DNA of 64,000 bases from CAYTZH01 sp964442285 (GCA_964442285.1 CAYTZH010000001.1:62001-126000); one strand, 5' to 3'; counted from the stretch's first letter, positions 15,318-24,974 are shown. Numbers and translations: made by a program. Notes: generated by a model not told the origin, from the letters alone.

Positions 15318-17992
15318 GACTCCTCCCCGCCCAGGCTGATGCGCTCGCAGGCCTCGGCGTACGGGACCACGTCGTCGGCGCGCGGCCCCCAGAGCCAGCG
15401 GCCGGCGCTCTCGTCGCGGAGCAGCACGCCCCGCTCGCCGAGGTCGTCGAAGGCGCCCTCGACGTCGGGCAGGGCCACGTCCTCGAGCGACGCCACCACC
15501 GCCTCCGGCCCGGGCACGGGCTCGCCGGGCGCGGGCACACCCAGGCTGCGGGCCGTCGCGGCATAGCCGCGGGCGACCGGCTCGAACAGCGCCGCGAGAA
15601 GCGCGCGCGTGCGCGGCTCGCCCAGGGCGGTCTCCGGATCCCGGGCGCTGGCGGCCGGCGCCCAGGCGTTGCGGCGGATGTGGTGCTCCACCGCCGGGTT
15701 GCCGGCGAAGGCCAGGGACGCCTCGGGGTAGAAGAGGTGAAGGAACTGGTAGCGCATGCAGCGCTCGGTGACGGGATGCACCGGGTGCTCGCGCCGCGGG
15801 ACGTCGAGAACGCGTCCGCCCCGCTCGTGCACCGCGGCCACCAGCCAGTCCACGTCGACGTCGGCCGGAGTGCTCGCCTCCAGGAAGGCGCGCAGGTGGT
15901 GGGTGGTGGCGACCGTGCGGGCCTGCAGCTCGCCGATGATCTCGCGGGCCACCTCGTGCACGTCGCTCCCCAGGTCGAGCACCCGGGGCCGGCCGCAGGC
16001 CAGATGCGCGCGGCCCAGCTCGACGTCGCCCCGCAGCATGCGCCGGGTCCAGCTCAGGAGGTCCAGCAGGCGCATGGGCGGCTTCTCGCCGCCCTGCAGC
16101 TCGCGGACGAAGGTCTCCTCCTCGGGCACGTGGTCGTAGCTGATCGCGATCGGGAGCATCACGCAGGTGTGTCCGGTCGACTGCAGGCTGCGCAGCAGGC
16201 CCCGGCGCGGCGGCAGGAACTGGCGCGAGCGGCTGCGCCGGCCCTCCGGGAAGAACTCGAGGGCGTGGCCGTTGCGCACCAGCCCGTGCACCGCCTGGGT
16301 CAGGCGCTTGTCCTCGCGACCGCGCCCGCGCTCCAGGTAGAAGGCGTGCATGCGGCGGAAGAGCCAGCCCAGCAGCGGGATGCGCGCGAACTCCACGGCG
16401 GCGGCCACGTGGGGGATCGCCACGCCCAGGTCCGGTCGCGAGAAGCACACGTAGGAGCAGAGCACGAAGTCCAGGTAGCTGCGGTGGGACGGCACCAGCA
16501 CCGGCACCGCGCCCGCGGGCGCCTCGGCCAGGGCCTCGCGGAAGGAGGCCACGTCCACGGTCACGCGATCCAGGCAGCGCGACAGGGTGCGGTCGACGGC
16601 GAAGGCGGCGCTGCGCAGGAACGGGTTCGCTCCGGACCGCCGCAGCACCCAGCCGAGGGTCGACTGGCCGCGCCGGTGGCGGCGTCCCGCCACGGTGACG
16701 GCGGTCTCGTCGCCGCCGAGCAGGTGGCGATAGACGCCGCGGCAGACGATCTCCAGGTAGTCGCCCGGGTCGAACTCCGGGTCCTCCAGGGGAACCGACG
16801 AGCGGAAGCGGAAGGTGTTGTGGGTGAAGTAGGCGAAGAGCCGGTTGGTCTCGGCGATGCGTCGGGCGATCGGCGCCGACTCGGCGCGGCGCTCGTGGGC
16901 CACGCGGTGCCAGAAGCGGTAGCGGAGGCCGTCGGGACCCAGGTAGTGCAGGCGCGGCGCCGGGCCGTCGGGGAGCGGCGTGCGCTCGAAGTAGGGCCCC
17001 ACGCGCTCCGCGCACAGCCGCAGGCTGGGGCTGCGGTCGTGGCCGGCCACGGCGTGGCGGATCGGCGGCTCCGCCGTGCCCGTGCCGCGCTGGGCGGTGC
17101 CGTCGAAGGCGGCGTTCACCACCCGCTCGGCCACCACGTCGACGGGCACGAGGTCCAGGCGCGACTTCGGCCGGGCCATGACCGCCCGCATGCGACCGCT
17201 GCCGATCGCCACGGCGAACAGCGCGAAGGCCGCGGCGCTGTCGATCCAGCCCGGGAAGGGATGCCGGAAGCTGGCGGCGATGATGCTCGGCCGCACCAGC
17301 ACCAGGGGCACCTGGCCCCGGCGCCGGGTGAGCAGGTGCTCCGCCAGGCACTTGGTGAAGGTGTAGGTGTTCGGGTGTCCCGTCTCGGCGAGCAGGCCGG
17401 CCTGGTCGTCGGGGTGGGCGTAGCGCCCGTTGCGCAGGGCGCTGTAGAGGGCCTCGGGCGGCCAGCGCAGGGGCGCGAGCCGCTCCTCCACCGGCATGCG
17501 GTTGCCCGGGTGGGGGCGCACGTAGGCGGTGGACACGTCCACCATGGAGCGCAGCCGTCCGCAGTCCCGGGCCAGCTCGAGCACGCGCAGGGCGCTGGTC
17601 ACGTTGGCCTCGGTGGCCTCGGCGATGGGCAGGTTGAACTCCACCGACGCGGCGCAGTGCACCACGTGGGTGAGCTCACCGACCAGGGCCTCGCGGTCCT
17701 CCGGCGCGAGACCGCAGGCCTCGGTGGTCAGCTCGCCCTCCACCGGCGACACCCAGGCCGGCCAGCCCTCGGGGAGCCGGGAGAAGCACGGCGAGCCGAG
17801 GATCTCCTTGCGGAAGCGGTCCGCCGCGGCCACGCCCTTGCGCCCGCGAATGAGCACGTACACGTGCTGCACGCCCAGCTCGTCGCGCCGACGCAGCAGC
17901 TCGTGGAGCACCACCTTGCCGAGAAAGCCCGTGGCGCCCGTGAGCAGGACGCGCGCGCCCGCTCCGGACCACCCCCCCGATGCCTGGATCAC
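15314..17992 (-). CDS. Bifunctional fatty acyl-CoA reductase / glycerone-phosphate-type acyltransferase
   Basis: 892 residues from GTG at 17992, whose GTGA overlaps the upstream stop. Residues about 13-420 are a male-sterility type fatty acyl-CoA reductase: VLLTGATGFLGKVVLHELL, catalytic Tyr210-x3-Lys214 (YTFTK), then VRPSIIAASFRHPFPGWID. Residues about 450-892 match the PlsB/GNPAT acyltransferase family: HRSYLD with H503 and D508 (the HX4D motif) and FPEGRRSR from 581. In animals fatty alcohol formation (FAR1) and DHAP acylation (GNPAT) are separate proteins that both feed alkyl-DHAP synthase; here they are joined in one chain beside that synthase gene. Acyl chain and acceptor are inferred from the neighbours. 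Confidence 0.9.
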   Translation of the reverse strand: MIQASGGWSGAGARVLLTGATGFLGKVVLHELLRRRDELGVQHVYVLIRGRKGVAAADRFRKEILGSPCFSRLPEGWPAWVSPVEGELTTEACGLAPEDREALVGELTHVVHCAASVEFNLPIAEATEANVTSALRVLELARDCGRLRSMVDVSTAYVRPHPGNRMPVEERLAPLRWPPEALYSALRNGRYAHPDDQAGLLAETGHPNTYTFTKCLAEHLLTRRRGQVPLVLVRPSIIAASFRHPFPGWIDSAAAFALFAVAIGSGRMRAVMARPKSRLDLVPVDVVAERVVNAAFDGTAQRGTGTAEPPIRHAVAGHDRSPSLRLCAERVGPYFERTPLPDGPAPRLHYLGPDGLRYRFWHRVAHERRAESAPIARRIAETNRLFAYFTHNTFRFRSSVPLEDPEFDPGDYLEIVCRGVYRHLLGGDETAVTVAGRRHRRGQSTLGWVLRRSGANPFLRSAAFAVDRTLSRCLDRVTVDVASFREALAEAPAGAVPVLVPSHRSYLDFVLCSYVCFSRPDLGVAIPHVAAAVEFARIPLLGWLFRRMHAFYLERGRGREDKRLTQAVHGLVRNGHALEFFPEGRRSRSRQFLPPRRGLLRSLQSTGHTCVMLPIAISYDHVPEEETFVRELQGGEKPPMRLLDLLSWTRRMLRGDVELGRAHLACGRPRVLDLGSDVHEVAREIIGELQARTVATTHHLRAFLEASTPADVDVDWLVAAVHERGGRVLDVPRREHPVHPVTERCMRYQFLHLFYPEASLAFAGNPAVEHHIRRNAWAPAASARDPETALGEPRTRALLAALFEPVARGYAATARSLGVPAPGEPVPGPEAVVASLEDVALPDVEGAFDDLGERGVLLRDESAGRWLWGPRADDVVPYAEACERISLGGEES

Positions 17993-19884
17993 GATCGCTG
18001 AGTCCCTTCCCCGAGGTCCGTGGAGGCCTCGCTCGCATCGCCGTCCCCGCTGGCACGGACACTGGCCGTCAGGAACTGGTTCCCCGCCGCGAAGACGTTG
18101 GACGGATCGACGGCCTGCTTCATCCGGCTCGCCACGTGCCGCAGCGCGTCGGAGCCGATCCGGTCGACGAAGCCCTGGCGGATCTTGCCGATGCCGTGAT
18201 GGTGGGAGAGGGACCCGCCCTGCTTCAGGATCTCGTCCCGGGCCGCGTGCTCGATCTCCGCGTAGACCTCGCTGGGATCGCCCTCGAGGCCCTTGAAGTA
18301 GAACGCGAAGTAGAAGTAGACCGCCGCCCCCGTGGGATAAACCTGGGTGACCCGGCAGGTGACGAAGCACTTCCCGGGGATGTTCCGCGCGGCGTGCTCG
18401 TCGCGGATGCGCTGCTTCACCTTCTCGCACAGGGGCAGCACCTGGCTCCACGGCACCGAGGTCTCGAACGACTCCGCGATCAGGTAGTGGTTCATGATCC
18501 AGTCGCGGAGGTAGGCGATGCTGAAGGTGAGCTGGTAGCCGCGCTCGCCGTTCTCGGCGCCGCCCTTGAGGCCGCCGTGCCTGGCGGCCAGGGCGTAGGT
18601 GGCCTTCTCCTGCCGCGCCACCTCGGCCTCCGAGCCCTCGAAGAGCAGGGTGCACGCGGTCATGCGCTCGACGTCGAAGCCCTTCACCCGGGTGACGAAG
18701 AGCTTCTCCACCAGGCTCTTCAGCTGCGCCACGCCCTGCTTGCGTGGCTTGAGCATCTGGGAGAGCTGGAACTGGAGGTTGTCCACCAGCCGCACGCTGG
18801 CGGGCACCTCGCCGCCGCGCTGCAGCTCGAACAGGAAGCGCACGCCCGACTCGAAGTCCGGGAAGACGACGGATCCGTAGACCTGCTTCTCGGGCAGCGG
18901 GAAGATCTTCACCACCGCCTGGGTCACGATGCCCAGACAGCCCTCGGAGCCGAAGATCAGGCGCCGGGCGTCGGCAGCGCCCACGGACTCGCGGGGGTGC
19001 ACCTGGGGCCGCTCGAGCGTGCCGTGGGGGGTGACCACGGTGACGTCGAGCACCAGGTCCTCGATGTTCCCGTAGCGGTTCTTCTTCATGCCCGAGGCGT
19101 GGGTGGCGACCCAGCCGCCCAGGGTGGAGAACTCGACGCTGTCGGGCTCGTGGCCGATGGTGAAGCCGTGGCGGGCCAGGGTCTCCGCGATGTGTCGGCC
19201 GACGGCGCCCGCCTGGATGCAGGCCATGTGGTTCGTCGGGTCGATCCACAGGACCCGGTTCATGCGGCTCATGTCGACGCTGGCGATCGTCCGCGCCTCG
19301 GACTCGTTGCAGCGCAGGGCGTCGGTGACGTTGGTGCCGCCGCCGAAGGGCACGAGCACCACGTCGTGGCGGGTCGCCGCCTCGACGATGCGCCGCACCT
19401 GCTCGTCGTCGGCCGGGTAGAGCACCAGATCCGGGATCCGCGGAATGCGGCCGTACTTGATCGCGTACATCTCGGTCTGGGTGTGGCCGTGGCCGTGGCG
19501 CAGGCGCGCCTCGCCGTCCTCGGAGAGCTGGTCGTCGGCGAGGGTCTTGCGGAGCTCCTCCAGGAAGTCCGGGTGGCGGCGGGGCTCCGGGATCTCCGGC
19601 GGGTAGTGCGGGGTGTTGAGGTCGTGGGGGACCACGTCCGGGTGGAACTGGACCTGGGCCCAGGGCAGCAGGTCCGGCAGCTCCTGGCCCGAGAGCGGAT
19701 AGCGGTCGCCCGTGAGCACCACCACGCCGTCCTCGCGCGCGACGAAGCGGGTGTCCCGGAAGCCCCAGACGTCGAGTGCCTCCTCGTCGCCCGGTCGGGT
19801 CTCGACCGGCTCCGGCACGATGCGACGGGTGGTGGAGAGGTCCGCCCCGCGAAGTCCTGCATCCGAGCCGCTGCGCTCGCTCAT
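17989..19884 (-). CDS. Alkyldihydroxyacetonephosphate synthase (FAD-dependent)
   Basis: 631 residues from ATG at 19884, with GGGAGG just upstream. It has the VAO-type FAD domain (PFGGGTNVTDALRC; EFSTLGGWVATHASGMKKNRYGNIEDLV) and the hallmark histidine triad HHHGIGK (561-567) of alkyl-DHAP synthases. The enzyme swaps the acyl chain of acyl-DHAP for a fatty alcohol to make the ether bond of alkylglycerolipids. Length is close to that of the animal enzyme without its peroxisomal leader. It is first in a three-gene operon (4-bp overlaps throughout) that supplies the fatty alcohol and acyl-DHAP. Simple glycolate or lactate oxidases lack the full set of these motifs, so the assignment is firm. Confidence 0.92.
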   Translation of the reverse strand: MSERSGSDAGLRGADLSTTRRIVPEPVETRPGDEEALDVWGFRDTRFVAREDGVVVLTGDRYPLSGQELPDLLPWAQVQFHPDVVPHDLNTPHYPPEIPEPRRHPDFLEELRKTLADDQLSEDGEARLRHGHGHTQTEMYAIKYGRIPRIPDLVLYPADDEQVRRIVEAATRHDVVLVPFGGGTNVTDALRCNESEARTIASVDMSRMNRVLWIDPTNHMACIQAGAVGRHIAETLARHGFTIGHEPDSVEFSTLGGWVATHASGMKKNRYGNIEDLVLDVTVVTPHGTLERPQVHPRESVGAADARRLIFGSEGCLGIVTQAVVKIFPLPEKQVYGSVVFPDFESGVRFLFELQRGGEVPASVRLVDNLQFQLSQMLKPRKQGVAQLKSLVEKLFVTRVKGFDVERMTACTLLFEGSEAEVARQEKATYALAARHGGLKGGAENGERGYQLTFSIAYLRDWIMNHYLIAESFETSVPWSQVLPLCEKVKQRIRDEHAARNIPGKCFVTCRVTQVYPTGAAVYFYFAFYFKGLEGDPSEVYAEIEHAARDEILKQGGSLSHHHGIGKIRQGFVDRIGSDALRHVASRMKQAVDPSNVFAAGNQFLTASVRASGDGDASEASTDLGEGTQRS

Positions 19885-20291
19885 CCCCCCTCCCACGACT
19901 GCGCCACACGGGTCGCGCGGAACCGGCTCGCGCGGAGCCCGCGCCCGCGCGCCACCGGACGCCATGTGGCGCCGTTCGCCGCCCGCAAGACATCCCCCAG
20001 AGAGCGCGACTCCCCGCAGCGCGACGGAGCGCGAGTCTCGCGTGACTGTGAGTCACCCCGACGCTCCACACCTTAGCAGGAAATCCGCCGACGCCGGTCC
20101 GCAAATCCCTCGCCGCCCCGACGGGGATTGCACCCGTGTGAAGATTCCCCGAACCCTTGTCGTCTTTTTGCCACGCAGGGGTCCCCAAGACGCCCCCGAA
20201 GCGACGCCGTCAAGTCAGTCAAACGCCCCCGAGCCCGCGTAGGGTTCTTCCCCGCTCGAGAGTTCTGCTCGCGGGCGCCCGGGGGGAAGAG
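19885..20291. other. 407-bp divergent intergenic region
   Basis: Lies between the divergent starts of the alkyl-DHAP synthase and an ECF sigma factor, so it should hold promoters for both. I see short inverted repeats (AATCCC 20104-20109 with 20124-20129; CGGGGA 20122-20127 with 20146-20151) and a T-run at 20164-20168, but no promoter I can call with confidence. No convincing gene is present. Confidence 0.5.
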
Positions 20292-20864
20292 ATGGATGCG
20301 CTGACGCCTCAGAGCGACGATCGTGGCGTCGTTCAGGCGATTCTGACCGGCAGCCACGACGCCTTCGACCAGGTCTACAACCGCGCAGCGCCGCGGATCT
20401 TCCGTTACGCGTCGCGTCGACTGGGCGACGGCTTCGAGGCCGAAGACGTGACCCAGGAGGTCTTCCTGGTGCTCGTGCTCGGCGCGGAGCGCTTCGACAA
20501 CCGCTCGAGCCTGCTGGCCTGGCTCTTCGGGATCGCCCGCAACCGGGTCTCCGCCCGCCTGCGCCGCCGCCGCTTCGAGGCCGGCGTCGCCGACGACGCC
20601 GAGATCTCCGCCCTGCCCGGCCGGGAGCCCTGCATCGAGGAGGTGACCGACGCCCGTCGCGCCCTCCACCAGTGCGAGCGGGCCATCGCGGAGCAGCTCT
20701 CGCCCATGCAGCGGATCGTCCTGCTGGCCGACCTCAACAAGCAGACGACCGCCTCCCTGGCCGAAGCCCTGGGCGCCTCCGAGCGCGCCGTGAAGGCGCG
20801 GCTCCACCGCGTGCGTCGCACCCTGCGCCTGGGCAACCGCGAGCTCGACGGCTTCCTGGGCTAG
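20292..20864 (+). CDS. ECF-type RNA polymerase sigma factor
   Basis: 190 residues from ATG at 20292, with a purine-rich GGGGGGAAGAG upstream. Region 2 is clear (IFRYASRRLGDGFEAEDVTQEVFLVLVLGAERFDNRSSLLAWLFGIARN), as is the region 4 helix-turn-helix (LSPMQRIVLLADLNKQTTASLAEALGASERAVKARLHRVR). No anti-sigma factor is adjacent. An upstream in-frame extension to 20157 exists but has no sigma homology and was left out. It may direct its own divergent region and the DUF3604/hydrolase pair downstream; that is not shown by the sequence. Confidence 0.85.
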   Translation: MDALTPQSDDRGVVQAILTGSHDAFDQVYNRAAPRIFRYASRRLGDGFEAEDVTQEVFLVLVLGAERFDNRSSLLAWLFGIARNRVSARLRRRRFEAGVADDAEISALPGREPCIEEVTDARRALHQCERAIAEQLSPMQRIVLLADLNKQTTASLAEALGASERAVKARLHRVRRTLRLGNRELDGFLG

Positions 20865-20949
20865 TCCCGCCGGCCACGCCGGCTCCCGCTTCGCCTTCTC
20901 CGATCGTCAGGGGCTATGCTGCCCGCCCGGGGTGGGGCGAGGAGGGAGC

Positions 20950-23244
20950 ATGATTCTGCGGACCGTCGGCGTGGTCGTCCTGCTGCTGGCATTGGTCGGG
21001 CTCTACGTCTTCGGCATGACGCAGCACTGGTACGGGCGTCACCGCGGCCCCGGGACGCCCACCGCCACGCCAATCCCGGCCGACGTCCGCCAGGCGCGCG
21101 ATACCCAGCAGGGGCGGGCCTCCGCCGCCCTCACCCTGGCCCCCACCAAGCAGATCCTCTTCGGAGACCTCCACGTCCACACCACCTTCTCCACCGATGC
21201 CTTCCTGCGCAGCCTCCCCATGATGGGCGGCGAGGGCGCCCACCCGGTGGCCGACGCCTGCGACTACGCCCGCTTCTGCTCCGCCCTGGACTTCTGGTCC
21301 ATCAACGACCACGCGGAGGCCAGCACGCCCCGGCGCTGGAAGGAGACCCGCGAAGGCATCCGGGCCTGCAACGCCGTGTCGGATCCGGCGCAGCCCGACG
21401 TGGTGGCCTTCCTGGGCTGGGAGTGGAGCCAGGTGGGCCTCCTGCCCGAGGACCACTACGGCCACAAGAACGTGATCTTCAAGGGCACTGCCGACGACGA
21501 GGTGCCGGCCCGGGCCATCGGTGCCGGCGGCCTGGCCACCCTGGCCCTGCGCGGCCAGGCGGCCGCGATCCCCTCCCTGCTGCCGCTGCTCGACCTCGGC
21601 AACCGCCAGGAGTACTACGACTTCATCGAGTTCATGGACGAGGTGGCCGAGACGCCCGTGTGTCCCGAGGGCGTCCCGAGCCCCGAGCTCCCGGACGACT
21701 GCTACGAGGCGGCCGACACGCCGCGGGAGCTGTTCGAGAAGCTCGACCAGTGGGGCCTCGACGCGATCGTGATCCCCCACGGCAACACCTGGGGATTCTA
21801 CTCGCCGCCGGGGATCAGCCTCGACAAGCAGCTCACCGCCGCCCAGAACGATCCCGACCGCCAGTACCTCTTCGAGATCATGTCCGGCCACGGCAACAGC
21901 GAGGAGTACCGGGACTGGCGGGCCGCCTACCAGGACGGCGAGGGCAACGTGAGCTGCCCCGAGCCCGGCGACGGCTACCTGCCGTCCTGCTGGCGCGCCG
22001 GCGAGATCATCGAGACCCGCTGCCTCGACGCCGGCGAGAGCGCCGAGACCTGCGCCGGGCGCGCCGCCGAGGCCCGGGCCAACCACGCCTGGATGGGCCA
22101 GGCGGGACACGTGACCGTGCCCGGGGTGCAGCCGGCCGACTGGCTCGACGCGGGCCAGTGTCGCGACTGCTTCCTGCCCTCGTTCAACTACCGACCCGCC
22201 GGCTCGGCCCAGTACGGGCTGGCGATCTCCAACTTCGACGGCCCGGAGCCGAAGCGCTTCCGCTGGGGCTTCATCGCGTCCAGCGACAACCACACCGCCC
22301 GCCCGGGCACGGGCTACAAGGAGCACTCGCGGCGCACCCAGAGCGACGCCACCGGCGCCGCCACCGAGACCTGGCACCGTCGGTTGACCCGGGGCGCGGA
22401 CGAGGAGCCCGAGCCCTTCTCGCGCCGGGTCGAGCGCGAGGACGCCCTGCGGTACGGCCTGCGGGCCCTGGAGGCCGAGCGCCAGTCGAGCTTCTTCATG
22501 ACCGGCGGCCTGGCCGCGGTGCACGCCGACGGCCGGGATCGCGAGGCCGTCTGGGCCGCCTTCGAGCGCCGCGAGGTGTACGGCACCAGCGGCGACCGGA
22601 TCCTGCTCTGGTTCCATCTCCTCAATGCCGAGCGCCCGGACGGCCGCTTCGGCGCCGTGCCCATGGGCGGCGAGGCGGCGGTCCGCGGGGCGCCCCGCTT
22701 CGAGGTGCGGGCCATCGGTGCCTTCGAGCAGGAGGACGGCTGTCCCGACTACAGCGTGCGCAGCCTCGACCCCGAGCGGCTGGAGCTGCTGTGCCGCGGC
22801 CAGTGTTTTCACCCGACGGACCGCCGCAAGCAGATCACCCGCATCGAGGTGGTGCGGATCCGGCCCCAGGCGCGCGCCGACGAGCCCGTCGCGGGTCTGA
22901 TCGAGGACCCCTGGCGGGTCTTCGAGTGCCCGCCCAGCCAGGCCGGCTGCGTGGTGCAGTTCGAGGACTCCGAGTTCGCCGGATCCGGGCGCGACGCTAC
23001 CTATTACGTACGCGCCATCGAGGAGCCGAGCCCCGCCGTGAATGGAGACCCGCTGCGCTGCAAGACCGACGAGGATGGCACCTGCCTCGAAGTGAACCTC
23101 TGCTACGGCGACTACCGCACGCCGGCGGACGACGACTGCCTGTCCACGATCGAGGAGCGGGCCTGGTCGTCCCCCATCTACGTGGGTCACCGCGGGGCAG
23201 CCCCGCCGGAGGTGCTGGCCGCGGCCGGAGGGGCCGCCCGCTAG
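20950..23244 (+). CDS. DUF3604 family membrane-anchored protein (PHP-like hydrolase fold)
   Basis: 764 residues from ATG at 20950, preceded by GGAGGG. The N-terminus is a membrane anchor (LRTVGVVVLLLALVGLYVFG). The conserved DUF3604 signatures are present: FGDLHVHTTFSTDAF, FWSINDHAE, FLGWEWSQ, IPHGNTWGF and GFIASSDNHTARPGTG. These His/Asp/Asn clusters are arranged as in PHP-type metal-dependent phosphoesterases, so metal binding is likely, but no substrate is known for the family. Several paired cysteines in the second half fit an extracytoplasmic location. Its TAG stop shares one base with the GTG of the next gene, so the two are translationally coupled. Confidence 0.88.
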   Translation: MILRTVGVVVLLLALVGLYVFGMTQHWYGRHRGPGTPTATPIPADVRQARDTQQGRASAALTLAPTKQILFGDLHVHTTFSTDAFLRSLPMMGGEGAHPVADACDYARFCSALDFWSINDHAEASTPRRWKETREGIRACNAVSDPAQPDVVAFLGWEWSQVGLLPEDHYGHKNVIFKGTADDEVPARAIGAGGLATLALRGQAAAIPSLLPLLDLGNRQEYYDFIEFMDEVAETPVCPEGVPSPELPDDCYEAADTPRELFEKLDQWGLDAIVIPHGNTWGFYSPPGISLDKQLTAAQNDPDRQYLFEIMSGHGNSEEYRDWRAAYQDGEGNVSCPEPGDGYLPSCWRAGEIIETRCLDAGESAETCAGRAAEARANHAWMGQAGHVTVPGVQPADWLDAGQCRDCFLPSFNYRPAGSAQYGLAISNFDGPEPKRFRWGFIASSDNHTARPGTGYKEHSRRTQSDATGAATETWHRRLTRGADEEPEPFSRRVEREDALRYGLRALEAERQSSFFMTGGLAAVHADGRDREAVWAAFERREVYGTSGDRILLWFHLLNAERPDGRFGAVPMGGEAAVRGAPRFEVRAIGAFEQEDGCPDYSVRSLDPERLELLCRGQCFHPTDRRKQITRIEVVRIRPQARADEPVAGLIEDPWRVFECPPSQAGCVVQFEDSEFAGSGRDATYYVRAIEEPSPAVNGDPLRCKTDEDGTCLEVNLCYGDYRTPADDDCLSTIEERAWSSPIYVGHRGAAPPEVLAAAGGAAR

Positions 23245-24122
23245 TGGCGGCCCCGAGCCTCGGACAGCCGTCCATCGAGCATCCGGTGGACGTCCCCGGC
23301 GGGCGGCTGGTGGTGCGCGACATCCCGGGGCCCTCGCCGGACGCGCCGGCCGTGGTCCTGCTCCATGGTCTCGGCGCCACGGCCCGGCTCAACTGGGGCC
23401 CGAGCTTCCGGCCGCTCTCGCGACACTTCCGGGTGCTGGCGTTCGACCTGCGGGGCCACGGCCGGGGGCTGCGCACCCGGCGCTTCACCCTGGAGGACTG
23501 CGCCGACGACGCGGCCGCGGTGCTCGAGGCCCGGGGCGTCGAGCGGGCCCTGGCGGTGGGCTACTCCCTCGGCGGCCCGGTCGCCAAGCTCTTCTGGCAG
23601 CGACACCGCGAGCGCACCGCGGGCCTCGTGCTCTGCGCCACGGCGAGCTGGTTCGCCACCCCCGGCGAGATGCGGGCCGCGCGCGTGCTGCTGCCGGTGG
23701 CCTCGGGCCTAGCGCGTGTCGCCCGCGACCGCATGCACCGCCGGATCCTCGGGCGCATGCTGATGCGGGTGGACCACCCGCCGCTGCGGGCGCGGGTGAA
23801 GGAGGAGTTCGCGGGCCACGACCCCCTGAGCGTAGTCCAGGCCGTGGGTGCCGGCGGGCGCTACTCGGCGCGGGCGTGGGCGGGTGCCATCGATGTGCCC
23901 ACCGCGGTGCTCGTGACCCGCGACGACCGCCGCATCCCGCCGACGCGCCAGCGCGAGCTGGCCGCGGCGATCCCCGAAGCCTCGCTCCACGAGGTGGCCG
24001 GGGACCACTTCGCCTGCATCGCCTCGGAGGCCTTCGTGCCGGCCCTCGTCGAGGCCTGCCTCGAGGTCGCCGAGCGGGCGGGCCACGCCGACGGCCGGCG
24101 TCGATCGGGCGACGCTGCCTAG
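23244..24122 (+). CDS. Alpha/beta hydrolase
   Basis: 292 residues from GTG at 23244 overlapping the DUF3604 stop. Fold landmarks: VVLLHGLGATARLNWGP (oxyanion region), FDLRGHGRG, nucleophile elbow GYSLGG with Ser108, and a late GDHFAC carrying the likely catalytic His. The likely acid lies in TRDDRRIPP. Substrate cannot be told; esterase or lipase-like activity is the usual guess. It ends in a 4-bp convergent overlap with the PEP-CTERM gene. Confidence 0.85.
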   Translation: MAAPSLGQPSIEHPVDVPGGRLVVRDIPGPSPDAPAVVLLHGLGATARLNWGPSFRPLSRHFRVLAFDLRGHGRGLRTRRFTLEDCADDAAAVLEARGVERALAVGYSLGGPVAKLFWQRHRERTAGLVLCATASWFATPGEMRAARVLLPVASGLARVARDRMHRRILGRMLMRVDHPPLRARVKEEFAGHDPLSVVQAVGAGGRYSARAWAGAIDVPTAVLVTRDDRRIPPTRQRELAAAIPEASLHEVAGDHFACIASEAFVPALVEACLEVAERAGHADGRRRSGDAA

Positions 24123-24739
24123 CGGCGCCGACGGACGGCCAGCAGCCCCAGGCCCGAGAGCAGCAGCAGGCCCGTCGTCGGCTCGGGCGTCACCACGAAG
24201 TTCACCGAGTAGCCGTTGAGCTGCGGCCCCGTCTGCTGGATCACGTAGCTGTAGGTGCCCGGACCGAGGGGCACCGTGAAGCCCGTGCCGGAGATGGGCA
24301 TCGTCGCGAGCACCGGCAGCAGGTCGGTGCCCGGGGGCTCGAAGTCCAGGTGGTTGGAGCCCAGGTACGTCCCGGTTCCGGGGGGGAAGCTCGCGGCGCC
24401 GGCGTTGATGCCGTGAAAGCCCCGGTTGGCCGGGCCGCCCACGTCCAGGTCCTCGTACTGCAGCAGCAGCAGGGCGGTCAGCGCCTCGCCGGGCTCGATC
24501 GTGAAGGTGAGGAAGTCCTGGGTGTCGGCACCGGGACCGCTCGTCACGCTGCCGGTGATGATGTTGTCGCCCACCTCGAAGTCGAGGGGCGTCGGGTTGG
24601 CCGGGTCGTCCGAGAGGTCGCCGAACGTGCTCTCGTCGATGCTGATCGCCGAGGCGGGACCGGCGGCGAGGCCGAGGGGCAACAGCAACAGCCACAGCAG
24701 GGCGGCAAGCCGCTGGAGCGGGACGGTGCAAAGGCGCAT
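24119..24739 (-). CDS. PEP-CTERM sorted exported protein
   Basis: 206 residues; ATG at 24739 has GAGGAGAGG upstream. It has a signal peptide (LAALLWLLLLPLGLAAGPASA) and a classic C-terminal sorting tail, TPEPTTG, then LLLLSGLGLLAV and RRRR. The middle is a beta-rich secreted domain (FLTFTIEPGEALTALLLLQY, TYSYVIQQTGP) like those in other PEP-CTERM proteins. Such proteins are processed by an exosortase and retained at or released from the surface, often with exopolysaccharide. No exosortase gene is in this window. Confidence 0.85.
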   Translation of the reverse strand: MRLCTVPLQRLAALLWLLLLPLGLAAGPASAISIDESTFGDLSDDPANPTPLDFEVGDNIITGSVTSGPGADTQDFLTFTIEPGEALTALLLLQYEDLDVGGPANRGFHGINAGAASFPPGTGTYLGSNHLDFEPPGTDLLPVLATMPISGTGFTVPLGPGTYSYVIQQTGPQLNGYSVNFVVTPEPTTGLLLLSGLGLLAVRRRR

Positions 24740-24899
24740 GGGGGTCCTCTCCTCGGTGGCGCGGGTCGCCCCGGCATGGGGCGGGCGCACTCTAGGTACG
24801 CCGGGCGCGGGGCTCTGGATCCGCAGAGGAAGTGGCGATTCGGGCACGTTCCGTGGCAGGCCGAGGAGCACCTGGGCGCCGATCCCGCCCCCGGGACGA

Positions 24900-24933
24900 G
24901 CAACGCCGCCCGGTCGGCACCGGACGGCGTTGC
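24900..24933. terminator. Hairpin downstream of a PEP-CTERM gene
   Basis: GCAACGCCG at 24900-24908 pairs with 24925-24933 (9 bp, 16-nt loop). It lies about 40 bp beyond the stop of the minus-strand gene at 24975 and could end its transcript. No U-tract follows. The arm sequence is shared with the inverted repeats at 3011 and 14241. Confidence 0.45.
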
Positions 24934-24974
24934 GAGCCCCGCGGATCGCCGCGCGAGCGGCGCGGATCGCCGGT

